This document shows, piece by piece, positions 50,597 through 59,185 of a stretch of DNA of 64,000 nucleotides. This stretch comes from Cnuibacter physcomitrellae (lineage in GTDB: Bacteria > Actinomycetota > Actinomycetes > Actinomycetales > Microbacteriaceae), in the NCBI RefSeq assembly GCF_014640535.1, contig NZ_BMHD01000001.1, forward strand, positions 1,118,214 to 1,182,213, in the 5' to 3' direction. Position numbers and translations under genes: made by a program. The first letter of the stretch is position 1, and each line of letters opens with the position of its first letter. The notes under the pieces are model-generated. The model did no database searches, was not told where the DNA came from, and saw nothing but the letters and a program-made list of their open reading frames with translations.

Positions 50597-50707
50597 GCGC
50601 GGTTCCTTCGGTTCTGCGGCACGGGGAGACGGGCCGCGCCGCGTGCTGCCGTTCCGGGCGTACGTGCGCCGACCCTCCCCCACCCTAGTGCAGGCGACAA
50701 TGGGCGG

Positions 50708-51112
50708 ATGGACGCAGCGACCTGGGACGTCATCCTCTGGATCCTGAGGGCGCTCGTCGCCCTCGTCTTCGTGGGGATGGGGGTCAACCACTTCGTGCCC
50801 GCCTCCGTGCGCACGATGGCCGCGATGATCCCGCCGGCGCTCCGCTCGTCGTCGCCGGCGCTCTCCCCACGCGTGCTCGTCTGGTTCACCGGCGTCTGCG
50901 AGATCGCGGGCGGGCTGGGGCTCCTCTGGCCTCCGACCCGCGTCGCCGCCGGGATCGCCCTGGTGGTGTTCCTCGCCGCGGTGTTCCCCGCCAACGCGTA
51001 CGCGGCGCGGCACCGCGACCGCTTCGGCGCCCTCGCGATCCCGTTCTGGCCGCGCCTCGTCGGCCAGATCGTGCTCGCGGCCCTGGTCCTCGTGGTCGCA
51101 CTGCTGCCCTGA
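50708..51112 (+). CDS. DoxX-like membrane protein
   Basis: A 134-residue membrane protein with four helices (WDVILWILRALVALVFVGMG, then ALSPRVLVWFTGVCEIAGGL, GIALVVFLAAVFPANAYAA, LVGQIVLAALVLVVALLP). The pattern VGMGVNHFV...RTMAAMIPP fits DoxX/DUF4267-like small proteins. Function is unknown. CAAT-type -10 (GACAAT) ends 6 nt before the ATG. Confidence 0.75.
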   Translation: MDAATWDVILWILRALVALVFVGMGVNHFVPASVRTMAAMIPPALRSSSPALSPRVLVWFTGVCEIAGGLGLLWPPTRVAAGIALVVFLAAVFPANAYAARHRDRFGALAIPFWPRLVGQIVLAALVLVVALLP

Positions 51113-51120
51113 GCTCGATC

Positions 51121-51135
51121 ATGAGGTACCCTCAT
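51121..51135 (+). promoter_or_regulatory. Palindromic ATGAGG-TAC-CCTCAT containing a -10 box
   Basis: A 15-bp palindrome with 6-bp perfect arms, upstream of the secreted-protein gene. TACCCT (51127-51132) inside it is a likely -10 about 35 nt before the GTG. A regulator binding here would directly block the promoter. Confidence 0.45.
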
Positions 51136-51166
51136 CCCATCGGTGGGTCGAGATGGAGTGAGTTCC

Positions 51167-52807
51167 GTGAAGACCCGATATCCATTCGTCGCGATCGCTG
51201 CCCTGGCGATCGCACTGACCGGCATCACCGCTCTGCCCGCGGGAGCGTTGGATTGCGACTCGAGCAGGCCGGACTGCGCCGGGAGTCCCGCCCAGCCCCC
51301 GCAGCTTCCCGTCGTGAAGGACGTCCTCTTCGACAAGGCGCCTCCGCTCCCTGCGCCTCCCCCGCCACCGAAGGACACTCCGCGGCCGCCCGTCGACCGC
51401 GGCAGCGTGCCCGCCGTGCCGAACCTCACGACGGGTGAAGCCGACGCCGCCCGCGGTGCCGGCGGGACGAGCGGGTCTGTCGCCGGAACGGGTCGCGGTG
51501 CCGGTGGAGGGTCCGCCGGACCGGATCTCGGGACGATGGTCAACCCCGCGCCGATGTCGAATCTTCCGAGAGAGCAGGTCCTCATCGTGAGGAAGGACGG
51601 TCGGCTCTCGTTCCAGACCGTTCCCGATGTCTCCGTCATGCACACTGAGTACTCCGCCAGCCCCGACGGCACGACCACTGCGACCAGCATCACCTACCAC
51701 TTCGACCAGGTCCTGGACAGTCGTAGCCGGATCCTCTCGGCGATCTTCGCCACGACAGCCGGCGACTTCTCCACGTGCTCGTTCGTCGCAGACCTCGTCG
51801 TGAACTGCGCTCTCCGCGGCGGTGTCATGGTCTCGGGGCGTGAGGGCGGGGATGCTCCGTTCCGGTTTCTGACCCCGCCCGTCGTCGAGCCGGCGTCGAC
51901 CCGCGCGATCCCGCTGTGCGCCGGCGGGGCCTTCGACGGCGGGCCCGGCGTCGAGACCGTGATCGGCGTCGACGACCTCTTCTGCGACTCCTCGCCTGCC
52001 ACGGCGCCCGATCGCCTGAGGGTGATCTCCTCGACCGCCGATCCCGCTTCTGCCGTGGCGACGATCGACGCCACCACCGGCGAGCTCCACTACACGGCGA
52101 CCGGCGATGCAGACGGCACGTACACCGTGCTCACGCTGGCGGCCGTCAGCAAGCTCGACGGGTTCGAGTCGTGGCCCTTCACCGTCGTGATCCGAAATCA
52201 CTTCGCGCCCATTGCCCAGGACGGCCCGGTGGTCGAGGCCATACGCGGCACGGATGTCGAGGTTCCGATGGACCGGCTGTTCCGCGATCCGGACATCGAT
52301 CGGTGGTCCGAGTACACCCACGACGTGCTCGCCGGCGAGGTGATCTCCGACGGCGCCTACGGCCACGCCACCTTCGACGCCTCCGGGGTGCTGCGTTACC
52401 ATGCCATCGACGCCGTCGAGGGGGCCGCCACCGACCGGGTGACCGTTCAGGCGAGAGACCGTTTCGGCATCCTCTCCCGGCCCGTCACCATCGAGTTCCG
52501 GGTGCGAGACGTGACGCCGAGCTGTCTCAACGGCAACCTCCAGGCCGTCGCCGGTGAGGCCGTCGTGGTCGACCTGGACTGCCGCCTCGACGGCCCGGCG
52601 GGGTATCACCCCCTGAGGAACGTGGTCTACTCGCTCACGTCGATGCCCGACGTCGGACGCGTCTCCGAGATCGATCCTGAGATCGGGTCATTCACGTACA
52701 TTCCCGACCCCGATCAGGCGGGCCCGGTGACCTTCACCTTCAGGGGCGAGAACAACGGGGCGCTGGGCCAGGGTGAGTTCACCGTGAACGTGATCCCGTC
52801 ATCCTGA
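51167..52807 (+). CDS. Secreted protein with tandem Ig-like/cadherin-like domains
   Basis: A 546-residue exported protein. Residues 1-28 form a signal peptide (KTRYPFVAIAALAIALTGIT, cleavage near LPAGA). The mature protein begins with a Cys pair and a long Pro/Gly-rich linker (about 50-130), then several beta-sandwich repeats with the pattern DGTYTVLTLAAVSKLDG and FAPIAQDGPVVEAIRGTDVE. No LPXTG sorting motif or membrane anchor is seen, so it is probably released or loosely wall-bound. The GTG start is supported by GGAG 8 nt upstream. Function is unknown. Confidence 0.75.
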   Translation: MKTRYPFVAIAALAIALTGITALPAGALDCDSSRPDCAGSPAQPPQLPVVKDVLFDKAPPLPAPPPPPKDTPRPPVDRGSVPAVPNLTTGEADAARGAGGTSGSVAGTGRGAGGGSAGPDLGTMVNPAPMSNLPREQVLIVRKDGRLSFQTVPDVSVMHTEYSASPDGTTTATSITYHFDQVLDSRSRILSAIFATTAGDFSTCSFVADLVVNCALRGGVMVSGREGGDAPFRFLTPPVVEPASTRAIPLCAGGAFDGGPGVETVIGVDDLFCDSSPATAPDRLRVISSTADPASAVATIDATTGELHYTATGDADGTYTVLTLAAVSKLDGFESWPFTVVIRNHFAPIAQDGPVVEAIRGTDVEVPMDRLFRDPDIDRWSEYTHDVLAGEVISDGAYGHATFDASGVLRYHAIDAVEGAATDRVTVQARDRFGILSRPVTIEFRVRDVTPSCLNGNLQAVAGEAVVVDLDCRLDGPAGYHPLRNVVYSLTSMPDVGRVSEIDPEIGSFTYIPDPDQAGPVTFTFRGENNGALGQGEFTVNVIPSS

Positions 52808-52846
52808 GTCCGGGCGGGACCGCGTGCCCCGGGCGTGCCGTCCCGC

Positions 52847-53179
52847 TCAGGCGATGGCGAGGAGGCCCAGGGAGACGACGCCGACGACGCCCAGGCCGAT
52901 CAGGTAGACGACGACCCGGTTGACGATGCTCAGCCGGATCCCGATCAGCAGCGCAGCGAAGAACACGACCACCGGGGTCGCCGCGTATCCGATGAGGAGC
53001 GCCCAGATCTCGCCCGTGACGGCGATGTTGTAGACCGCGAAGTTCGCCACGACGCCGACGAGGTTGGAGATGCCGCCCCAGAGGAAGAACGCGTAGGCGA
53101 GCACGAACACGCCGCCGACCACCCAGGAGACGGCACGGGGCTGGTGGATGAGCGGCGTGCGCTCGTCGGAGACGGTCAC
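52847..53179 (-). CDS. Small membrane protein
   Basis: A 110-residue membrane protein with three hydrophobic segments (AVSWVVGGVFVLAYAFFLWG, IWALLIGYAATPVVVFFAAL, VVVYLIGLGVVGVVSLGLLA) after a short cytosolic tail. It is preceded 1 bp upstream by another membrane-protein gene on the same strand, so both are probably co-expressed. Function is unknown. Confidence 0.7.
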   Translation of the reverse strand: MTVSDERTPLIHQPRAVSWVVGGVFVLAYAFFLWGGISNLVGVVANFAVYNIAVTGEIWALLIGYAATPVVVFFAALLIGIRLSIVNRVVVYLIGLGVVGVVSLGLLAIA

Positions 53180-53180
53180 G

Positions 53181-53780
53181 TCACACCCCCATCAGGAAGG
53201 GCCAGGGCACGAGCACGAGCACTCCGATCACGAGCCAGAGGAAGCGATAGCGGATCGGACGCCTCTGCAGGACGAGCAGGGTGCCGCCGAACCACAGCGG
53301 CGCGGCAGCCACGGCGAGCACCTGCAGCATCCGGATGGTCAGGATCGTGAAGGTGAAGCCGTCGCCGACCGGGAAGCGGCTGAAGCTGATCAGCCAGCCG
53401 ATCGTGTAGAGGGCGTAGATCCCTCCGAGGATGCCCATGACGATGAGCGAGATCGAGCTCATCGGGGCGGTCTCGCGCTCCGCCTCCGCGAGGTCTCGGG
53501 CGGCGGCGAGCTCCTCGGTCTCCTCCGCCTCCTCGAGGACGGTGCGTCCCGGACGCCTGCCCGACGGAGCCCTCTTCTGACGGGAGGGGACGGGCACGGC
53601 CACCGGATCGCTGGGGGCCGCAGCGGTCTCGACGGCGTCCCGGGTCTCGAGGTCCTCGACCGCGATCTCGTCGGTCACCTCGGGGGCGTCCGCCGCTTCG
53701 GTGCCGCGCTCGGAGACGGGCCGCAGCGTGGGGTCGTCGTCACCGGCCCAGGAGAAGGCGTCGTCATCCCTGCTGCTCAC
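53181..53780 (-). CDS. Membrane protein with acidic disordered N-terminus
   Basis: A 199-residue protein. Residues 1-105 are highly charged and Pro/Ala/Glu-rich and probably disordered in the cytosol. Residues 108-199 have three or four membrane helices (SLIVMGILGGIYALYTIGWL, FTFTILTIRMLQVLAVAAAP, YRFLWLVIGVLVLVPWPFL). Similar proteins occur in Microbacteriaceae and are sometimes mislabelled as DNA polymerase III tau subunit because of the acidic tail. The companion gene follows 1 bp downstream. Confidence 0.7.
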   Translation of the reverse strand: MSSRDDDAFSWAGDDDPTLRPVSERGTEAADAPEVTDEIAVEDLETRDAVETAAAPSDPVAVPVPSRQKRAPSGRRPGRTVLEEAEETEELAAARDLAEAERETAPMSSISLIVMGILGGIYALYTIGWLISFSRFPVGDGFTFTILTIRMLQVLAVAAAPLWFGGTLLVLQRRPIRYRFLWLVIGVLVLVPWPFLMGV

Positions 53781-53852
53781 CCCCTCACCCTATCCCCGCG
53801 CTCCCCGCGCGGCGCCCGCCCGTTCCGCCCGCGCCGCGCGCCACACCCCCCC

Positions 53853-53935
53853 CGGTTTCGCCACACGCGTGGCCTTTCGCCACGCGCATGCAGGTGGCGG
53901 AAGGTCACGTGTGTGGCGAAAGCCGAGGACGGGCG
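53853..53935 (-). terminator. Very long hairpin ending the sugar operon
   Basis: Arms of about 31 bp (left starting CGGTTTCGCCACACGCGTGG, right ending GTGTGTGGCGAAAGCCG) pair with few mismatches around GCGCATGCAG. The hairpin begins 3 nt after the stop of the glucosidase gene on the reverse strand. It is the likely terminator of the LacI-controlled operon. Confidence 0.75.
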
Positions 53936-53937
53936 GG

Positions 53938-56004
53938 TCAGAGGGGCTCGACGGTCGGCGCGGCCGAGGGGACGGCGCTCACGCGGAAGGGACGGCCCGC
54001 CGAGCGGACGCCGGAGAGGGACACCCCGCCGAGGGACGGGTCCGCGAGACCTCGCACCGACGGAGCCGCCCCGGGCGTCTCCGGCGCGCGGAGGCCCACC
54101 GACGCCGCCGCGACCGCGACCGCGGCGGCCGCGCTCCACGCCTGCGGACGGCAGGCCGCCGGATAGGGAGCCGGCGCAGGCGTGACGAGAGCGGAGTCGC
54201 CGGAGTGCAGCTCCGGCATCCGGTACGCGAACGCCTCGGCGGCGGCGAGCAGCCCGCGGCCCAGCGTCGCGGCCTCCGCGGCGAACCCCGCGCGGGAGAG
54301 CCCGCTGACCGCGATCGCGGTGTCGTGCGCCCACACCGATCCGCCGTGATAGCTGAGCGGCCAGTATCCGCCCGAGTCCGTCGACATGGTGCGCAGGCCG
54401 AAGCCCGACGACATCAGCGGCGAGACCAGCAGACGCGCGATCTCCTCCTCCTCGCCGGCCGAGAGCAGACCCGTCGCCAGCAGGTGCCCGATGTTGCTCG
54501 TGAGGGTGTCGACCGGTCGCTTCTCGGCGTCGAGCGCGATCGCGGGATACCGTCCGATCGGGCTCTCCACCCAGAAGGAGGCGCGGAACCGGTCGGCGAG
54601 GTCGGCCGCCCACGCACGCCACTCGTCGCCGCCCGGCTCCCCCAGGTGGTCCAGCAGCGCCGCGGCGCCCACGGCCGCCTCGTAAGCGTATCCCTGCACC
54701 TCGCAGAGGGCGATCGGCCCCGTGGCCAGGGTCCCGTCGCGCCACTGCACCGAGTCGCCCGAGTCCTTCCACCCCTGGTTGGCGAGGCCGTGACCGGTCA
54801 GGTCGACGTACTCGAGGAAGCCGTCCTCGTCGCTGTCGCCGTGGTCGCGCATCCACTCGAGTGCCGCGAGCAGGGTCGGCAGGAGGGCGCGCACCTCGTC
54901 GTCGGGCATCCCCCACCGCCAGGCGTCGTGGAGCAGCACGATCCAGAGCGGGGTCGCGTCGATCGTGCCGAAGTAGAGCGGGGGCAGCGAGATGCCCTCC
55001 CCCGGGATCTCGAGCGTGGAGGGCCGCAGCTCGTGCATGATCTTGCCCGGTTGCTCCGCCGTCTCCGGGTCGGTCACGGTGCCCTGCATCGACGCGAGCA
55101 CGCGCAGCGTCGACGCTGCCAGCTCGGTGCCGAACGGCAGGAGCAGGCGCGCCGCCCACAGCGAGTCGCGGCCGAACAGCGTGAAGAACCAGGGCGCTCC
55201 GGCGGCGAGGAACGTGTCGTCGGGACGCGCGGCCGTCGTCATGCGGAGGGCGTCGAGGTCGTCGAGCGCCCGCTCCGCCCAGCGGGTCAGGCGGGAGTCG
55301 TCGGCGAGCACGGAGGCGTCCCGCCACTCCGCGTGACCGCGGGCGGGGCCCACCACGGCGGCGGTGTCGTGCATCTCGATCCGCCAGCCCAGCTCGGCCG
55401 CACCTCGCGGCGGCAGGGTCACCTGCCAGACGAGATGGATGTCGCCCGTCGCGTCGTCGACGAGGATCTCGGGGGGCGCAGGCACGCCCGCGCCGGCCGT
55501 CGCGCTGACCGCCGCCGACACCGTCCCGCCGGCGAGGTGCACACCGCCCTCGTTGTCCGACTCCTCCACGAAGAAGGCGTCTCCACCACTCCCGCGCCCG
55601 GACTTCACGACCGGCAGCTCCTGGAAGTCGGGCGTGAGCACGATCCGGAGCGTCGTGGTGAGCGGCTCGGCCAGGGCGGTCGACAGCACGAGCGCGTCGG
55701 AGACCGCGCCGGGCTCCGTCGTCCGCACCACGTCGAGCCGCACGCGCGGGTCGGCGCCCCCGTCGTCGATGCCCCGGGCGAGTCCCGAGAAGGAGACCTG
55801 GGTGGCGCCGCGGACGGCGGACGAGAGGGACTCCAGCCGTTCCCCCTCGACCGTCAGGTCGAGGCCGCGGATCACCCGGGTCTCGGAGTGGTAGATGCCG
55901 TGGATCGGCGCGTGCATGCGGCCATCGGCCGCGGACCACGCCTGGGTCGGCGCTGCGAGCGCGACGACGGAGTCGTGGAGCAGGGGCTGGCGGTCGGCGG
56001 TCAT
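53938..56004 (-). CDS. Amylo-alpha-1,6-glucosidase / glycogen-debranching-like protein
   Basis: A 688-residue cytosolic glycoside hydrolase. The N-terminal glycogen-debranching domain (about residues 8-210) starts HDSVVALAAPTQAWSAADGR. The (alpha/alpha)6 domain follows with PWFFTLFGRDSLWAARLLLP, DSDEDGFLEYVDLTGHGLAN and GWKDSGDSVQWRDG, where the D/E-rich DSDEDG and KDSGDS carry the probable catalytic acids. It would debranch or hydrolyse an alpha- or beta-glucoside. It is last in the sugar module, so it probably processes what the ABC importer brings in. Confidence 0.85.
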   Translation of the reverse strand: MTADRQPLLHDSVVALAAPTQAWSAADGRMHAPIHGIYHSETRVIRGLDLTVEGERLESLSSAVRGATQVSFSGLARGIDDGGADPRVRLDVVRTTEPGAVSDALVLSTALAEPLTTTLRIVLTPDFQELPVVKSGRGSGGDAFFVEESDNEGGVHLAGGTVSAAVSATAGAGVPAPPEILVDDATGDIHLVWQVTLPPRGAAELGWRIEMHDTAAVVGPARGHAEWRDASVLADDSRLTRWAERALDDLDALRMTTAARPDDTFLAAGAPWFFTLFGRDSLWAARLLLPFGTELAASTLRVLASMQGTVTDPETAEQPGKIMHELRPSTLEIPGEGISLPPLYFGTIDATPLWIVLLHDAWRWGMPDDEVRALLPTLLAALEWMRDHGDSDEDGFLEYVDLTGHGLANQGWKDSGDSVQWRDGTLATGPIALCEVQGYAYEAAVGAAALLDHLGEPGGDEWRAWAADLADRFRASFWVESPIGRYPAIALDAEKRPVDTLTSNIGHLLATGLLSAGEEEEIARLLVSPLMSSGFGLRTMSTDSGGYWPLSYHGGSVWAHDTAIAVSGLSRAGFAAEAATLGRGLLAAAEAFAYRMPELHSGDSALVTPAPAPYPAACRPQAWSAAAAVAVAAASVGLRAPETPGAAPSVRGLADPSLGGVSLSGVRSAGRPFRVSAVPSAAPTVEPL

Positions 56005-56840
56005 GGTCGGCTCCTCGAGGGGGTCGTGTCGGTCGTCGTGCCAGGGGGCACGGGAGGGCGTTCGGGCAGAGCGCCGGGTGGCCCTGTGGCGTCGGCGGGT
56101 GCGACGACGAGCCGTGCCGGGACGTCGTGCTCAGCCACCCGACCGCCGTCGTCGAGGAGGACCCGGCGCACCCTGGCCCCGGCGCGCTCCGTCACGGCCT
56201 CGACGGACGGATGGGGGCCCGCGCCCCGGTAGACGACACCGGTCCCCTCCTCGAGGGCGAACCCTCCGGAGAGCGTCCCGTCGACGATCGAGCGGTGGAA
56301 GGACTCGCGCCGGCGTGCATCCGAGTCGTAGTGCACCGCGAGCGCGCCCGGCACGAGGCCGAGCCCCGTCGTGAAGGCGGAGATCGACGGGCCGAAGGAG
56401 CTCGTCGTGCCGCCCTCGTGCCAGATCACGCCACCGGCGGACCCGCCGGCGAGGACGACACCCGCCTCCCAGGCGGCCCGCATGGCGCGATCGACACCGT
56501 GCAGCCGCCACAGGGCCGCGAGGTTCGCCACGCTCCCGCCGGAGACCCAGACCAGGTCGTGCTCGAGCACGAACGAGGACACGTCGGGGGTGTTCGGATG
56601 CGGGAAGAGCCGCAGATGCCGAGCCTCGGCTCCCGCCGCCCAGGCCGCCTCGATCTCAGGACCCTCCGCCCCACGCGGGTCGCCGCCCGCGGTGTTCACG
56701 TGGAGCACGCGGGGTCTGCGCCCCTCGACGCGGGCGAGCGACAGGGCGTGGAGCATCACCGGCCCGTAGGCGAGGTCGGTCCACTCCCCGCCCACGAGAC
56801 CGGCGCAGGTGGCGACGATCGTCGGCTCGGCCGCGGTCAC
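56001..56840 (-). CDS. Peptidase E-like (S51) protein
   Basis: A 279-residue serine peptidase-like protein. The nucleophile motif AGGSAGGVIW places Ser134 in the family position. VSGGSVANLAALWRLHGVD and LHVNTAGGD are also typical. Peptidase E cleaves Asp-X dipeptides, but distant members act on other substrates such as cyanophycin fragments. It overlaps both neighbours by 4 nt (ATGA-type), so it belongs to the sugar operon. Its role there is unexplained. Confidence 0.82.
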   Translation of the reverse strand: MTAAEPTIVATCAGLVGGEWTDLAYGPVMLHALSLARVEGRRPRVLHVNTAGGDPRGAEGPEIEAAWAAGAEARHLRLFPHPNTPDVSSFVLEHDLVWVSGGSVANLAALWRLHGVDRAMRAAWEAGVVLAGGSAGGVIWHEGGTTSSFGPSISAFTTGLGLVPGALAVHYDSDARRRESFHRSIVDGTLSGGFALEEGTGVVYRGAGPHPSVEAVTERAGARVRRVLLDDGGRVAEHDVPARLVVAPADATGPPGALPERPPVPPGTTTDTTPSRSRP

Positions 56841-57763
56841 TCCTTCACCGCGCCCTCGCTGGCGTTCATGATGCGCCGCTGGAAGACGAAGAACATCACG
56901 GCGACCGGCACGGTCATGATGAGCGCCGCCGCGAGCTTCAACGGATACTGCGTGCCCTGGCTGAGCTGCCCCGAGGCGAGCGAGGCGACGCCCTTGGTCA
57001 GGGTCGTCAGCTCCGGCGACTGCGTGGAGATGATGAAGTGCGACAGCTCGTTCCAGGACCCCTGGAACGACAGGATGATGATCGTGATGAGCGCCGGACG
57101 CGCCATCGGCAGCACGACCGACCAGAAGATGCGGAACGTCCCGGCACCGTCGATCCGCGCCTGCTCCTCGACCGACGCCGGGATCGACTCGAAGAAGTTC
57201 TTCATGATGAACACGCCCGCCGCATCGACGAGCAGGGGGATGATCATGCCGGCGTACGAGTCGTACATCCCGAGCTGGTTGATCACGAGGAACTTCGGGA
57301 TGAGCAGCACCACGAGCGGCACGGCCATCACCGCGACCAGACCCGCGAAGACGATGCCGCGGCCCCGGAAGTGCAGCCGCGCGAGGGCGTAGCCGGCGAG
57401 CGAGTCGAGGAAGACGCGGCCGATCGTGACGAAGACCGTGACGATCGCGGAGTTCATGAACCAGGTGGGGAAGTCGCTGTTGAGGAACAGCCGCTCGTAG
57501 GCTGCCGTCGTCCAGATCTGCGGGATGAGCGACAGCGGGTCGCTCGCCGCCTCCGCATCCGTCTTGAACGAGGTCGCGATGTTGATGAGGAAGGGGAAGA
57601 TGTAGACGATCGCGACCACGACCAGGATGGCGTACAGGATCGACGTGCCCGCCAGGGTCCTCGAGCCGATGCGGCGACGCGTCGGCGCGGGACGGGGGCC
57701 TCCGGGTCCGGCGGCGCCCGTCGCCCCGCCGGCGGTCGGGGTGGCATCATCGATGGTCGTCAC
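56837..57763 (-). CDS. Carbohydrate ABC transporter permease (MalG-like)
   Basis: A 308-residue inner-membrane subunit with six predicted helices after a disordered 45-residue N-terminus. The EAA loop that contacts the ATPase is EEQARIDGAGTFRIFWSVVL. Helix 1 is ILYAILVVVAIVYIFPFLIN and the MalG-like start TSFKTDAEA is present. The GTG overlaps the upstream permease stop by 4 nt (GTGA). No ATP-binding protein is encoded nearby, so a shared multi-sugar ATPase (MsiK type) is expected. Confidence 0.93.
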   Translation of the reverse strand: MTTIDDATPTAGGATGAAGPGGPRPAPTRRRIGSRTLAGTSILYAILVVVAIVYIFPFLINIATSFKTDAEAASDPLSLIPQIWTTAAYERLFLNSDFPTWFMNSAIVTVFVTIGRVFLDSLAGYALARLHFRGRGIVFAGLVAVMAVPLVVLLIPKFLVINQLGMYDSYAGMIIPLLVDAAGVFIMKNFFESIPASVEEQARIDGAGTFRIFWSVVLPMARPALITIIILSFQGSWNELSHFIISTQSPELTTLTKGVASLASGQLSQGTQYPLKLAAALIMTVPVAVMFFVFQRRIMNASEGAVKE

Positions 57764-58902
57764 GGCCGTCCCCCCTTGTTCGCGGTCTGGGATCTCGCGA
57801 CGCTGTAGGCGCGCATCCGACGCTTCGAGACGCCCCGCTCCCGCAGGATGACGCGCTGCAGGATCGTGAGCACCACGATGATCACGAACAGCACGAACGC
57901 GATCGCCGCACCGCGGCCCCACTGCTGGCTCTCGAACGCCGACGTGTAGGAGAGGTAGGCCGGGGTGACCGTGGTCTTCCCCGGGCCGCCCTGGGTGCCG
58001 GTGTAGATCTGGTCGAAGACCTGCCACGTGCCAATGAGCCCGAGGGTGAGCACGGTGAACAGGGTCGGACGCAGCTGCGGGAAGGTGACCCGCCAGAAGC
58101 GCTGCCATCCGTTCGCCCCGTCGATCATCGCCGCCTCCTGCACGTCGTGCGAGAGGTTCTGCAGCGCCGCGATGAAGAGCAGCATGAAGGTCCCGGACGT
58201 CGTGAACACGGCCATCAGGACGAACGCGCTCATCGCCACCGACGGCCCGGCGAGCCAGTCCCACAGCGACACGTTCAGCACGGTCGGCTCGGTGAGCCAG
58301 CCCGGGCCCTGCGTGACGCCGACGGCGGCCAGGAGGTTGTGGACCACGCCCGAGGGATCCTGGAACCAGTTCGGGCCGTTCACCCCGAACCAGCTCAGGA
58401 CCGCGTTCACGGCACCGGACGCGCTGAACAGGAACAGCCAGAGCACCGTGATCGCCACCGAGCTGGTGACCGACGGGAAGTAGAACGCCGTCCGGAAGAA
58501 CCCCCGCCCCTTGAGGATCTGACGGTTCACCAGCACCGCCAGCAGCAGCGCGATCGCGGTCTGCAGCGGCACCACGAGGACCACGTACCAGGCGTTGTTC
58601 CGGAGCGAGATGCCGAAGTCGCGCTCCGCGAGGCCACCGCCGCCGAGGAGGTCGGAGTAGTTGTCGAGCCCCACGAAGCTCACGGTCGACGAGAACGGAC
58701 TCCCGCGGCCGGTCCAGTCGGAGAAGCTCACCCACAGCGCCATGATCACCGGGACCACGAGGAACAGTCCCAGCACGATCAGCATCGGCGCGGTGAAGAG
58801 CCACCCCGCCACGCCCTCACTCCGGCGGATCCCCTTCGGGGGCCCGCTCTTCGAGGGCCTGGTGCCGCGAGCGGGCGCCGCGGCCGCGGTGTGCGTGCTC
58901 AT
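57760..58902 (-). CDS. Carbohydrate ABC transporter permease (MalF-like)
   Basis: A 380-residue permease with six to eight helices. After a basic N-terminus comes LFTAPMLIVLGLFLVVPVIM, and WVSFSDWTGRGSPFSSTVSF precedes the periplasmic loop. The EAA loop is EAAMIDGANGWQRFWRVTFP. It is longer than usual because of an extended loop (about 150-215). It pairs with the downstream MalG-like subunit. The binding-protein gene is upstream, separated by the repeat-rich 372-bp gap. Confidence 0.93.
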   Translation of the reverse strand: MSTHTAAAAPARGTRPSKSGPPKGIRRSEGVAGWLFTAPMLIVLGLFLVVPVIMALWVSFSDWTGRGSPFSSTVSFVGLDNYSDLLGGGGLAERDFGISLRNNAWYVVLVVPLQTAIALLLAVLVNRQILKGRGFFRTAFYFPSVTSSVAITVLWLFLFSASGAVNAVLSWFGVNGPNWFQDPSGVVHNLLAAVGVTQGPGWLTEPTVLNVSLWDWLAGPSVAMSAFVLMAVFTTSGTFMLLFIAALQNLSHDVQEAAMIDGANGWQRFWRVTFPQLRPTLFTVLTLGLIGTWQVFDQIYTGTQGGPGKTTVTPAYLSYTSAFESQQWGRGAAIAFVLFVIIVVLTILQRVILRERGVSKRRMRAYSVARSQTANKGGRP

Positions 58903-58925
58903 GCGTTCCTCTTCTCATGTTCGCC

Positions 58926-59166
58926 TCAAGGACCTGCGAGGGGCGGGTGGGGTTCGGGCCTCCCCTCCGACTCGCGGCCCTCAAGGACCTCGGCCGAGGG
59001 GCGGGTGGGGTTCGGGCCTCCCCTCCGACTCGCGGCCCTCGAGGACCTCGGCCGAGGGGCGGGTGGGGTTCGGGGCTTCCCTCCGACTCGCAGGCATCGG
59101 GTCTGGCGGGGCGCCGCAGGCGCCGGGACTGCGAGTCGGAGGGAAGCCCCGAGCCCCACCCGCCCC
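58926..59166. repeat. 58-bp tandem repeats plus an inverted copy in the sugar operon
   Basis: The gap 58903-59274 holds no gene. Three direct copies of a 55-58-bp unit (core GGGGCGGGTGGGGTTCGGG, then CTCCGACTCGC) lie at 58926-58980, 58981-59038 and 59039-59096. An inverted copy of the unit at about 59130-59166 pairs with the third, forming a stem of about 36 bp. The element separates the binding-protein gene from its permeases. Such stem-loops in the same position (as in malE-malF) stabilise upstream mRNA; that role is an inference here. Confidence 0.82.
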
Positions 59167-59185
59167 GCTCCCCGGAACTCACCCC

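Noticed and set aside
53181-53780. DNA polymerase III tau-like protein
   Set aside because: Only the acidic Pro/Ala-rich tail is similar; the C-terminus is plainly a membrane domain.
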